Assembly (NCBI GenBank): GCA_023412655.1
Contig: JAEYNH010000226.1
Coordinates: 1-41,043 of the forward strand
Source: Pseudomonadota bacterium
GTDB taxonomy: Bacteria; Pseudomonadota; Alphaproteobacteria; Caulobacterales; Caulobacteraceae
Direction of reading: 5' to 3'
Length of the DNA: 41,043 nucleotides
In this document: positions 27,887-36,233 of the stretch, piece after piece
Layout of the letters: every line of letters starts with the position of its first letter
Numbering within the stretch: position 1 is the stretch's first letter
Notes under the pieces: model-generated
The model's input: the letters and a program-made list of their open reading frames with translations, nothing else
Database searches by the model: none
Told to the model about the DNA's origin: nothing
Translations under genes and position numbers: made by a program

Positions 27887-27955
27887 TTGTGATTATCGAT
27901 ATGGCCACATCGTTTCTCGATCAAATTAATATCGAGTAACGATATGAAACTTTGG
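27887..27955. promoter_or_regulatory. AT-rich divergent control region with inverted repeats
   Basis: This stretch is far richer in A and T than its surroundings. It holds TATCGATA (27894-27901), CTCGAT-N9-ATCGAG (27916-27936) and ATATCG-N5-CGATAT (27929-27945). On the minus strand, TTGATC and TATCGA spaced by 17 bases could be a promoter for the 33-residue gene, overlapping these repeats. On the plus strand it precedes rdgB. The binding protein is unknown. Confidence 0.5.
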
Positions 27956-28014
27956 TAATGCAGCGCCTCGCGGCTGCGGTATGGTCGCGGCGCACAATCG
28001 ATGGAGACGAGACG

Positions 28015-28614
28015 ATGGCCCTGCGACTGGAGCCCGGCGCCCGGCTGGTGGTGGCCACCCACAATCCCGGCAAGGCCCGCGAACTGGCGGAAATCCTAGA
28101 CGGTCGCTTCAACCTCGTGGCCGCCGGCGAACTTGGCCTGCCGGAACCGGACGAGACCGAATTGACCTTCGTGGGCAACGCGCTCCTGAAGGCGCGGGCG
28201 GCCGCCGACGCCTCCGGCCTGATCGCCCTGGCCGATGACAGCGGCCTGTCGGTGACCGCGCTGGACGGCGCGCCCGGGATCTATTCCGCCCGCTGGGCGG
28301 GTCCGGAGAAGGACTTCGCCATGGCCATGCGCAAGGTGGAAGAACGCCTGGAAGAAGCGGGCGCCGCCGACTTTTCCGCCTGGTTCACCTCGGCCCTCGC
28401 CGTGGCCTGGCCGGGCGGGCCCGCCGTGGTGGTGGAAGGCCGGGTCGACGGAACCCTCACCTTCCCGCCCCGGGGCCAGCGGGGTTTCGGCTACGATCCG
28501 ATCTTCGTGCCCGAAGGCATGGAGCACACCTTCGGCGAGCTGGAGCCGGCGATGAAGGACGCCATGAGCCACCGGGCGCGGGCGTTCGAGAAGCTCAAGG
28601 CGGCGCTGTTGTGA
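28015..28614 (+). CDS. rdgB: dITP/XTP pyrophosphatase
   Basis: Removes non-canonical purine nucleoside triphosphates. The 199 residues show VVATHNPGKARELAEIL, ALADDSGLSVTALDGAPGIY, the RGFGYDPIFVPEG block and AMKDAMSHRARAF, all Ham1/RdgB signatures. I chose ATG at 28015 because of the GGAGA eight bases upstream; the frame is open from 27952 but those residues are not conserved. It overlaps hemW as GTGA. Confidence 0.96.
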   Translation: MALRLEPGARLVVATHNPGKARELAEILDGRFNLVAAGELGLPEPDETELTFVGNALLKARAAADASGLIALADDSGLSVTALDGAPGIYSARWAGPEKDFAMAMRKVEERLEEAGAADFSAWFTSALAVAWPGGPAVVVEGRVDGTLTFPPRGQRGFGYDPIFVPEGMEHTFGELEPAMKDAMSHRARAFEKLKAALL

Positions 28615-29750
28615 CCACGGTCGCGGCGGCCGGGGCCAGGCCCCTGGGCGTGTACGTCCACTGGCCCTACTGCGCGCGCATCTGCCCCTATTGCGACTTC
28701 AACGTTTTCAAGGCCCGCGGCCGCGAGGCCGAGGCGGCCGAACTGGCGCGGGCGATCGTCGAGGATCTGGCGGCGCAGCGGGAACTCACCGGGCCGCGTG
28801 AACTGGTGTCGGTCTTCTTCGGCGGCGGCACGCCATCGCTGATGGATCCCGACCAAGCCGGCGAGATCGTCGCCGTGGCCAGGCGGCTGTGGACTCCCGC
28901 GACCGACCTCGAAGTCTCGCTGGAAGCCAACCCGACGGACGCGGAGGCGGGCCGCTTCCAGGGCTTCCGCGACGCCGGCGTGAACCGGCTGTCCCTCGGG
29001 CTGCAGTCGCTGGACGATGCGGCGCTGCGGATGCTGGGCCGGAACCACGGCGCCGCCGAAGGTCGCCGCGCGGCGGAGACGGCGGCGCGACTCTTCCCGC
29101 GGCTTTCTCTGGACATGATCTACGCGCGGCCGGGCCAGACAGCGGCCGCCTGGGCTGAGGAACTGCGCGCGGCGGTGGACCTGGGCGCTGAACACGTTTC
29201 GCCCTACCAGCTGACCATCGAGGCCGGCACCGCGTTCGACCGGGCCGTGCGCCGGGGCGTATTGGTCCCACCTGCCGAGGAGCCCGCCGCCGAACTCTAC
29301 GAGACCACCCAGGACGTGCTCGAGGCCGCGGGCTTCGACGCCTATGAGGTCTCGAACCATGCCCGGGGCGAGGCGGCCCGGTCGCGGCACAACCTCGTCT
29401 ACTGGCGCGGCTGGGACTATGTGGGCGCAGGTCCCGGCGCCCACGGCCGCATCACCACCCAGGCCGGTCGCGTCGCGACGCGGGCGCCCGACCGCCCCGG
29501 CGACTACATCGCCGGCGAGACCGTCCGCGAACTGCTCACCGTCGAGGAGGCGGCCGAGGAGCGCCTGCTGGGCGGCCTGCGCATCGCCCAGGGGGTCGCC
29601 GTCGCTGAGCTTGCGCCCCTGGACATCCCTGCCGACAGGATCGCCGGCCTCGTTGGGCTGGGCCTGCTCGCGGACGACAAGCTGCGCCTTCGGGCCACCC
29701 CGCAGGGGCGACGGGTGCTGGACGCGGTCACCCGCGAACTCCTCGTCTAG
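28611..29750 (+). CDS. hemW: Radical SAM heme chaperone HemW
   Basis: A HemN-like radical-SAM protein, now regarded as a heme-delivery factor rather than coproporphyrinogen oxidase. The 379 residues begin with a GTG overlapping the rdgB stop. The radical-SAM cysteines are in YCARICPYCDFNVF. SVFFGGGTPSLM, RLSLGLQSLDDAALRMLGRNH and SLDMIYARPGQT are HemW hallmarks. The C-terminal HemN_C domain follows. rdgB-hemW is a conserved alphaproteobacterial pair. Confidence 0.95.
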   Translation: MTTVAAAGARPLGVYVHWPYCARICPYCDFNVFKARGREAEAAELARAIVEDLAAQRELTGPRELVSVFFGGGTPSLMDPDQAGEIVAVARRLWTPATDLEVSLEANPTDAEAGRFQGFRDAGVNRLSLGLQSLDDAALRMLGRNHGAAEGRRAAETAARLFPRLSLDMIYARPGQTAAAWAEELRAAVDLGAEHVSPYQLTIEAGTAFDRAVRRGVLVPPAEEPAAELYETTQDVLEAAGFDAYEVSNHARGEAARSRHNLVYWRGWDYVGAGPGAHGRITTQAGRVATRAPDRPGDYIAGETVRELLTVEEAAEERLLGGLRIAQGVAVAELAPLDIPADRIAGLVGLGLLADDKLRLRATPQGRRVLDAVTRELLV

Positions 29751-29788
29751 CCTTGCCTTCGCGTTGCGGACCGGCGAAGCCATAGGAC

Positions 29789-30655
29789 ATGGCCCGCGCC
29801 CTGCCGCCCCCGACCCTCGACGACGCCCCGCTGGCGCCCGGCCTCTATGTGGTGGCCACGCCCATCGGCAATCTGCGCGACATCACCCTGCGGGCGCTGG
29901 ACGTACTCGCCCAGGCCGACCTGGTGCTGGCCGAGGACACCCGGGTCTCGGCCAAGCTGCTGCAGGCGTTCGGCCTCTCGGCGCGATTGGAGCGCTGCGA
30001 CGAGCATGGCGAGGCCCGGGCGACACCCCGGGCCCTCGAGGTGCTGGCCGCGGGCGGACGGGTGGCCCTGGTGTCGGATGCGGGTACGCCGCTGGTCTCC
30101 GATCCCGGCTACCGGGTGGTGCGCGAAGCGGCCAAGGCCGGTTTCCCGGTGATCCCAATTCCCGGCGCCTCGGCTCTGCTGGCGGGGCTCTCCGTCTCTG
30201 GCCTCCCGACCGACCGCTTCCTGTTCGCCGGTTTCCCGCCGCCCAAGTCCGCGGCCCGCCAGACCTTCCTGGCCGAGATCGCCGGCGTGCGGGCGACCCT
30301 TGTGTTCTTCGAGGGCGGCTCCCGCCTCGCCGCCAGCCTCGCCGACATGGCGCAGGTGCTAGGCCCCGACCGGGAGGCGGTGGTCTGCCGTGAGCTGACC
30401 AAGCTTTATGAGACCATCGTCCGGGGGACGCTCGCCGAACTGAGCGGCGATCCGCGCTTCGAGGCGCCCAAGGGCGAGATCGTGGTCCTGGTGGGCCCGG
30501 GAAGGGAGACGGAAGCCACCGCCGCCGACGCCGATGCGGCCCTCACGGAGGCGCTTGCCCGGCTGAAGCCGGCGGACGCCGCGGCCGAAGTGGCCAAGGC
30601 CCTGGGCCTGCCGCGGCGCGAGCTCTACCGCCGGGCCCTGGAGCTCAAGCGCTGA
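29789..30655 (+). CDS. rsmI: 16S rRNA 2'-O-methyltransferase (C1402)
   Basis: Methylates the ribose of C1402 in 16S rRNA. The 288 residues have the SAM-binding start GLYVVATPIGNLRDITLRAL, then LAEDTRVSAKLL, VSDAGTPLVSDPGYRVV and PIPGASALLAGLSVSGLPTD, all RsmI signatures of the tetrapyrrole-methylase fold. It is followed closely by a yraN-type gene, the usual neighbour. Confidence 0.96.
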   Translation: MARALPPPTLDDAPLAPGLYVVATPIGNLRDITLRALDVLAQADLVLAEDTRVSAKLLQAFGLSARLERCDEHGEARATPRALEVLAAGGRVALVSDAGTPLVSDPGYRVVREAAKAGFPVIPIPGASALLAGLSVSGLPTDRFLFAGFPPPKSAARQTFLAEIAGVRATLVFFEGGSRLAASLADMAQVLGPDREAVVCRELTKLYETIVRGTLAELSGDPRFEAPKGEIVVLVGPGRETEATAADADAALTEALARLKPADAAAEVAKALGLPRRELYRRALELKR

Positions 30656-30696
30656 ACGCGCCCCTCCCCGACCGCAAGGCGCGGCGTGAGGGTCGA

Positions 30697-31056
30697 GTGG
30701 CCCGCGGGGCGCGGGCGCGGCTGACCGGCCGGCGCGGCGAGGTGGTGGCGGCGCTTTGGCTGATGGCCAAGGGCTATCGCATCCTGGGCTTTCGCATGAA
30801 GACTCCCCAAGCCGAGATCGATCTCCTGGCGCTTCGCGGCCGGGTGCTGGCGGTGGTGGAAGTGAAGCGCCGCGCCGATCTGGTCTCGGCCCTGGACGCG
30901 GTGTCGTACGACCAGCGTGAACGTCTTCGCCGCGCAGGCGCTAATCTCGCGGCCGGTCGCGCAGCGCTGAAGGGTGCGTCGGTTCGCCTCGACCTTGTAG
31001 CGCTCGCGCCTGGGCGGCTTCCTATGCATATTCCCGACGCCTGGAAGGGCGGATGA
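30697..31056 (+). CDS. YraN-family protein (UPF0102)
   Basis: A 119-residue protein with an endonuclease-like fold. RRGEVVAALWLMAKGYRILG and the PD-(D/E)xK-type core QAEIDLLALRGRVLAVVEVK are the family signatures, with E, D and EVK matching nuclease residues. The biological role is unsettled. The start is GTG at 30697 with GAGG about six bases upstream. It follows rsmI, as in many genomes. Confidence 0.9.
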   Translation: MARGARARLTGRRGEVVAALWLMAKGYRILGFRMKTPQAEIDLLALRGRVLAVVEVKRRADLVSALDAVSYDQRERLRRAGANLAAGRAALKGASVRLDLVALAPGRLPMHIPDAWKGG

Positions 31057-31080
31057 GAACGGATATCCTGTACGAGACGG

Positions 31081-31896
31081 ATGGACCGCGAAGAGGCTGA
31101 GACGATCCTGCTGGAGGCAGGCGCCGCCCCCGAGGGCGAGTTCCCGCTGTTGGAGGCCGCGATCGCCTGCGCCATCCACGAGGAGCCGGCGCGCGATCCA
31201 GGCGTAGCGCGCGAGCTCGCCGCCGCCGGCGTCCAGCGCCTGACCGAGCGCCTCAAGTCCGAAAGCCCCGAGGAAGCTCTCGCCGAGAGCATGGCCGGCG
31301 ACCTGCGCCTGACCGGCGACCTGTTCGCCTCCGAGGGCCTGGGCAACGCCGACATCATCACCGTGGCCGAGACCCGGCGCGGGCTGGCCGTCACCCTCGG
31401 CATCTTCTACCTGCACGCCGCCCGCCGATGCGGCCTGACCGTCCAGGGCGTGGACTTCCCGGGCCACTTCCTGCTGCGCATCGAGACCGAGGAGGGCCCG
31501 CTCGCCCTAGATCCCTTTTCGGAGGGGCGGGTGGTGCTGCCGTCCGAACTCACCCGCCGGGCGCTGCACGCCGGCCTCACGCCCAACGTGGCCGACCGGC
31601 TGGATCGACTGATGGCTCCGGTTAGCGACCGCGCCGTGCTGATGCGGCTGCAGAACATCATCTTCGCCCGCGCCAGCAACGTCAGAGACTATCCCCGGGC
31701 CGAGCGCGCGGCGCTTCGGCGGGCCCTGCTCGATCCGACCGACCATCGCCCCTGGCTCGACGTCGCCTCGGCGCGGGAGGGGCAGGGCGCGCTGACCGGC
31801 GCGCTTGAGGCCCTGCAGCGCGCAAGTTCCATTGACGGCGGAGCCGCCCTGGCGGCGCGGGCCCAACGTGAGCGCGTTCGGCTAAGACTGAACTGA
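31081..31896 (+). CDS. SirB1-type transglutaminase-like protein
   Basis: A 271-residue protein. The transglutaminase-like domain has GLAVTLGIFYLHAARRCGL and VDFPGHFLLRIE, the SirB1/YchA pattern. The C-terminal part looks like TPR helices (RLQNIIFARASNVRDYPRAE and ASAREGQGALTGALEALQRA). The biochemical activity of this family is not established, and the catalytic cysteine seen in true transglutaminases is not evident. The start has GAGACGG just upstream. It lies downstream of the yraN-type gene and upstream of the acyltransferase pair. Confidence 0.87.
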   Translation: MDREEAETILLEAGAAPEGEFPLLEAAIACAIHEEPARDPGVARELAAAGVQRLTERLKSESPEEALAESMAGDLRLTGDLFASEGLGNADIITVAETRRGLAVTLGIFYLHAARRCGLTVQGVDFPGHFLLRIETEEGPLALDPFSEGRVVLPSELTRRALHAGLTPNVADRLDRLMAPVSDRAVLMRLQNIIFARASNVRDYPRAERAALRRALLDPTDHRPWLDVASAREGQGALTGALEALQRASSIDGGAALAARAQRERVRLRLN

Positions 31897-31981
31897 TCGC
31901 GCCGGCCGCGGAGCTTGCGGCCAAGCTTCGCCCCTCGCATCCTGCGACCGATTCGAGGATCGGTGGGGCGCACAGCGACGG

Positions 31982-33421
31982 ATGGTCTTCAGCTCCGTCA
32001 TCTTCATCTTCTATTTCCTGCCGGTGTTCCTGCTCGGGTACTACCTGAGCGGCTGGCGCACGGGCGCGCTGCTGGCGGGCAGCGCCATCTTCTACACCTG
32101 GGGCGAGGGCCCCTACCTCTTCCTGTTGATGGGCCTCATCGGCCTGAATTATGCGGGGGCTCGCTGGCTCGACGCGCAGGATGATCGCCGCCGCCGGCGC
32201 CTGGCCCTCGGCCTGCTGATCGGCGTCGACCTCGCCGTGCTCGGCTGGTTCAAGTACGCCGGCTTCTTCTTTGCCAACCTCAACGCCGTCCTGCCCGGCG
32301 AGCCGCTGCCGCCGATCGACCCGCGCCTGCCACTGGGCATCAGCTTCTTCACCTTCCAACTGATCAGCTACCTGTTCGACGTGCATCGGCGACAGGTGGA
32401 GGTGGAGCGCGACCTGGGCCGGTTCGCCACCTACATCCTGATGTTCCCGCACCTGATCGCCGGCCCGATCGTGCGGTTCGCCCAGATCCGCGACGAGCTG
32501 CACGCCGACCGGCGCAAGACGGGCCGCATCGGGCTAGGCATCCAGTATTTCATCGTCGGCCTCTGCCAGAAGGTGCTGATCGCCAATTCCGTGGCGCCGC
32601 TGGCCGACCACGCCTTCGGGATCGCGCCGGGCGCCCTCGACGCCGGAACGGCCTGGCTGGGCATGCTGGCCTATACCCTGCAGATCTACTTCGACTTCTG
32701 CGGCTATTCGAACATGGCCATCGGCCTGGCCTTCATGCTGGGCTTCACGTTCCCGAAGAACTTCGACTACCCCTACATGGCCCGGTCGGTGACCGAGTTC
32801 TGGCGGCGCTGGCACATCGCTCTGTCCACCTGGTTTCGGGACTACGTCTACATCCCGCTGGGTGGGAACCGCGCCGGGTCCTCGAAGACGGTCCGCAACC
32901 TGCTCATCGTGTTCCTGCTCACCGGATTCTGGCACGGGGCGGCCTGGAACTTCATCGTCTGGGGCCTCTTCCACGGCGGCTTCCTGCTGATCGAGCGGTT
33001 CTGGCTGGGACGCATCCTCGAACGCCTCCCCCGGGCCGTGGCCATCGGCTACACCATGCTGGCGGTGATGGCCGCCTGGGTGCTGTTCCGGGCCGAAGGC
33101 CTGGGCGAAGCCCTGCGCTACTGGGGCGCTCTGGTGGATCCTGCGGGCTTCAAGCCGCTGCCGATCGGCACCCAGGTGGTCCTGAACAACCAGGTGCTGG
33201 CCGCCGTCGCCTTGGGCTGCGTCTTCGCCTATCCGGCGCTGCCCTGGATCATGGAACGGGTCGGGGCCACCAGGCTCCCGCACTCCACGGCCATCGAGCC
33301 CCGGCTCGACACCCAGGCCGTTCACGTCCTGCCCACACCCCTGCTGATCGTCGGACTGGTGCTGTCGATCGCAATTCTGGCAGGGTCGAGCCTCAACCCC
33401 TTCCTGTACTTCCGGTTCTGA
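31982..33421 (+). CDS. MBOAT O-acyltransferase, AlgI-like
   Basis: A polytopic inner-membrane enzyme of 479 residues that would pass acetyl groups across the membrane to a periplasmic acetyltransferase. It has about ten hydrophobic segments. AlgI-type motifs include PLGISFFTFQLISYLFDVHR, FPHLIAGPIVRFAQI and SVTEFWRRWHIALSTWFRDY. The conserved MBOAT histidines are H318 (TGFWHGAAWN) and H331 (GLFHGG). Its stop overlaps the next start as TGATG, so the two are coupled. The acceptor polymer is unknown, because no alginate or cellulose synthesis genes are adjacent. Confidence 0.93.
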   Translation: MVFSSVIFIFYFLPVFLLGYYLSGWRTGALLAGSAIFYTWGEGPYLFLLMGLIGLNYAGARWLDAQDDRRRRRLALGLLIGVDLAVLGWFKYAGFFFANLNAVLPGEPLPPIDPRLPLGISFFTFQLISYLFDVHRRQVEVERDLGRFATYILMFPHLIAGPIVRFAQIRDELHADRRKTGRIGLGIQYFIVGLCQKVLIANSVAPLADHAFGIAPGALDAGTAWLGMLAYTLQIYFDFCGYSNMAIGLAFMLGFTFPKNFDYPYMARSVTEFWRRWHIALSTWFRDYVYIPLGGNRAGSSKTVRNLLIVFLLTGFWHGAAWNFIVWGLFHGGFLLIERFWLGRILERLPRAVAIGYTMLAVMAAWVLFRAEGLGEALRYWGALVDPAGFKPLPIGTQVVLNNQVLAAVALGCVFAYPALPWIMERVGATRLPHSTAIEPRLDTQAVHVLPTPLLIVGLVLSIAILAGSSLNPFLYFRF

Positions 33422-35073
33422 TGGACAGGTCGCTGCGCACACACTGGGCGGGTCTGATGGGCGCGAGCGCCGCCGTCATCGCGGCCGGGTTTCTGGCGCC
33501 GAAGCTGGCCCCCGCCCCCGACATCGCCGAGAACCGCCTCTTGGCCGAGCCTCCGAAGCTGCAGGCCTCATGGGCCGGCCTGCGCGAGTTCCCCACGGCC
33601 GCCGACGCATGGGTCGCCGACCACTTTCCGGCCAGGCCCTATCTCATCGCCGGGCTGAACTTCCTCCGCGCCAAGGTCGGCGTGAGCGGCTCCGACAAGG
33701 TGATCGTCGGCCGTCGCGGCTGGCTGTTCTTCGACAACGGCACACACCTGGGGTCTGCGCGAAACGACCCTCCCTACACCGACGCCCAGGCGGCCGAATG
33801 GCTGACGGGGCTCGCTGGCCGCACCGAGGCGCTGCGCGCCGCAGGCGCGACCTATCTGGTGGTCGCCGCCCCCGACAAGGAGGCGCTCTATCCGGAACTC
33901 GGCCCTTGGTGGTATCGCGGCCCGAACCTGAACCGGCCTGCCGAGTTGCTGCCCAGGCTGGCCGCCAGCTCTGGGGCTGGCGAGGTCCTCTACCTGCGCG
34001 AAGCCCTGGCCCAGCCGACCCAGTGGGGGCTGAAGACCTACACGCCGAACGACACCCACTGGACGGGCCTGGGGGCCTATTACGGCTACGCCGCGATCAT
34101 GCGCCGGCTCCAGGCCCTGAGGGTCGCCGAGGGCCCCCGCCCGCTCGACGATTTCGTCGAGATCAACGAGTTCGATCCGAACAAGCCCCGCAACCTCGCG
34201 CTCATGCTGGGCATCGCCAGCTTCGTGCACATCGACTACCCCGAACTGGGCGACCCGCCTGTTGAGGACCGGCTGCAGGTGCAGTGGCTGACGCCCGTCC
34301 AGGACTGGACCGCCCCGCGGGTGGTCGAGACGGGGCAGGCCGGCAAGCCCGTGCTGCTGATGACGATGGACTCGTTCTCCAACGCCATCCTGCCGTTCTT
34401 CTATTCCCACTTCAGCCGGATCGTGCTCGCCCACAACCAGGACGGCGCCTGGCGCGAAGACCTGATCGCGCGCTTCCAACCGGATGTCGTGTTGCTGGAG
34501 GTGGTGGAGACCGGACTGCCGCTGGTGATGTCCCCCGCTCCCGCCGCCAGCGAGGCGGCCCGGCAGAGGATCGCTGCGGCGGTGGCGCTGCCGCACCGGG
34601 TGGCGGAGGAGAGCCAGGTGGTCGAACGCCCCCGCGAGGGGCCGCGCCCCACGGTCACGGGCGGAGCCGGCTCCGACTACCTGAAGGGCAGCGACCGGGG
34701 CGAGTTCATCCTGGGCCGGGCCGGGAACGATACCATCGAGGCCGGTGGCGGCGACGACATCATCCGGGGAGGCGCCGGCGATGATCAGGTCGACGGCGGC
34801 GACGGGGACGACTGGATCAGCGGCGATCGGGGCGACGACATCCTGCGGGGCGGCGCAGGGGCCGACATCTTCGTGACCCGGGCCGGCGTCGGCCACGACC
34901 GCGTGCTGGATTTCTCAGTTGCCGAGGGCGACCGGGTGATCGTCGAGCCTGGGTCCACCTACGAGGTGCGGCAGGAAGGCGCCGACACCGTCATCGCCAC
35001 GGAGGGCGGAGAGCTGGTGCTGGTGGGAGTGCGCGCCAACACCCTGCCGCCGGAGGCCATCGCCCGGCGCTAG
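33421..35073 (+). CDS. AlgJ/AlgX-like acetyltransferase with C-terminal RTX repeats
   Basis: A 550-residue protein. A membrane anchor or signal (about residues 8-28) is followed by an AlgJ/AlgX/DHHW-type SGNH domain. VIVGRRGWLFFDNGTHLG, NDTHWTGLGAYYGY (D211, H213) and MDSFSNAILP (S318) give the Asp-His-Ser set expected for O-acetyl transfer, with Met in place of Gly before DS. Residues about 414-485 are eight RTX-like nonapeptide repeats (for example GGAGDDQVD, GGDGDDWIS), which bind calcium in known proteins. The tail resembles the end of RTX proteins. It is translationally coupled to the MBOAT gene, its expected partner. RTX repeats on such a protein are unusual. Confidence 0.85.
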   Translation: MDRSLRTHWAGLMGASAAVIAAGFLAPKLAPAPDIAENRLLAEPPKLQASWAGLREFPTAADAWVADHFPARPYLIAGLNFLRAKVGVSGSDKVIVGRRGWLFFDNGTHLGSARNDPPYTDAQAAEWLTGLAGRTEALRAAGATYLVVAAPDKEALYPELGPWWYRGPNLNRPAELLPRLAASSGAGEVLYLREALAQPTQWGLKTYTPNDTHWTGLGAYYGYAAIMRRLQALRVAEGPRPLDDFVEINEFDPNKPRNLALMLGIASFVHIDYPELGDPPVEDRLQVQWLTPVQDWTAPRVVETGQAGKPVLLMTMDSFSNAILPFFYSHFSRIVLAHNQDGAWREDLIARFQPDVVLLEVVETGLPLVMSPAPAASEAARQRIAAAVALPHRVAEESQVVERPREGPRPTVTGGAGSDYLKGSDRGEFILGRAGNDTIEAGGGDDIIRGGAGDDQVDGGDGDDWISGDRGDDILRGGAGADIFVTRAGVGHDRVLDFSVAEGDRVIVEPGSTYEVRQEGADTVIATEGGELVLVGVRANTLPPEAIARR

Positions 35074-35132
35074 CGCCCGGCCGCCGCAACGCCTATGTCG
35101 CTGCACCTGAGCCGTTCAGCCCGAGGAAGCCC

Positions 35133-36077
35133 ATGTCTCTGAAAGTGGCCGTCCAGATGGATCCCATCGAGGGCGTGAACATCGAGGGCGACACCACCTT
35201 CCTGATGATGGAGACGGCCCAGGCGCGCGGCCACTCCCTGTTCGTCTACACCACCGACAAGCTGGCCATGGAGGACGGGCGGGTGTTCGCCCGCGGGCGC
35301 GACGTCCAGGTGCAGCGTGTGCCCGGGGGCCACGCCACCCTCGGACCCTGGCGGCGGACCGAGCTCACCGAGTTCGATGTGGTGCTGCTCCGGCAGGATC
35401 CGCCCTTCGACATGCACTACATCGACACGACCTTCTTCCTGGAGGCGATCCACCCGCAGGTCCTGGTGGTCAACGATCCCCGGGAGGTGCGCAATGCGCC
35501 CGAGAAGCTGTTCGTCACCAAGTTCCCGGACCTGCAGCCGCCCACGCTCATCACCCTCGACCGCGAGGCCATCTACGACTTCCGGGCCCGGCACGGCGAC
35601 ATCGTCATGAAGCCGCTGAACGGCCGCGGCGGCTCGGGTGTCACCCGGCACCTGGTCGATGATCCCAACATCGACGCCATGCTTGAGCTGCACGCCCAGA
35701 TCGGCCGCGAACCTGTGATCGTGCAGAAGTTCCTGCCGTCGGTGACCAAGGGCGACAAGCGCATCCTGCTGGTGGACGGCGAGCCCGTCGGCGCCATCAA
35801 CCGGGTGCCGCCGAAGGGTCAGATCCGCTCGAACATGGCCGTCGGCGGCGCGCCACAACCCATCGAGCTTTCGGCCCGCGACCGCGAGATCTGCGCCGCC
35901 ATCGGGCCTGAGCTGAAGGCCCGCGGGCTGATCTTCGTGGGCATCGACGTCATCGGCGAGCATCTCACCGAGATCAACGTGACCTCGCCGACGGGTGCGG
36001 TGGCGCTAAAGCGTTTCACCGGCATCGACGCCACTGAAGTGATGTGGTCCCGGATCGAAGCGCTCCGCGCTGCATGA
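35133..36077 (+). CDS. gshB: Glutathione synthetase
   Basis: An ATP-grasp enzyme that joins gamma-glutamylcysteine and glycine. The 314 residues include VAVQMDPIEGVNIEGDTTF at the N-terminus, VVNDPREVRNAPEKLFVTKF, the ATP loop KPLNGRGGSGVTR and LTEINVTSPTGAVALKRF, all GshB signatures. GAGGAA before the ATG supports the start. gshA is not in the window. Confidence 0.96.
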   Translation: MSLKVAVQMDPIEGVNIEGDTTFLMMETAQARGHSLFVYTTDKLAMEDGRVFARGRDVQVQRVPGGHATLGPWRRTELTEFDVVLLRQDPPFDMHYIDTTFFLEAIHPQVLVVNDPREVRNAPEKLFVTKFPDLQPPTLITLDREAIYDFRARHGDIVMKPLNGRGGSGVTRHLVDDPNIDAMLELHAQIGREPVIVQKFLPSVTKGDKRILLVDGEPVGAINRVPPKGQIRSNMAVGGAPQPIELSARDREICAAIGPELKARGLIFVGIDVIGEHLTEINVTSPTGAVALKRFTGIDATEVMWSRIEALRAA

Positions 36078-36131
36078 CGTAACAACGGTTCCAACCGACA
36101 TCAGAAGACCGGCGCAAGTCACGGACTTGTA

Positions 36132-36161
36132 TTGGTTTCCCGAAAAGTTCTTTTTATGTTC
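36132..36161 (+). promoter_or_regulatory. comM promoter with overlapping LexA box
   Basis: TTGGTT (36132-36137) and TATGTT (36155-36160) are separated by exactly 17 bases. GTTC-TTTTTAT-GTTC (36147-36161) matches the alphaproteobacterial LexA operator GTTC-N7-GTTC and covers the -10 box. This predicts SOS repression of comM. The promoter itself is unproven. Confidence 0.6.
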
Positions 36162-36190
36162 TTGATCCGGCCCGTGCCTTGTGCTGGTTT

Positions 36191-36199
36191 TGTGGATAA
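36191..36199 (-). promoter_or_regulatory. Perfect DnaA box upstream of comM
   Basis: TGTGGATAA on the plus strand reads TTATCCACA on the minus, the full DnaA consensus. It lies 35 bases before the comM start, inside the predicted leader. A stray match is possible but unlikely in DNA this GC-rich. Confidence 0.45.
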
Positions 36200-36233
36200 G
36201 TCTGGCTGAGACACAACGGGTTGGGGGGTCGGA

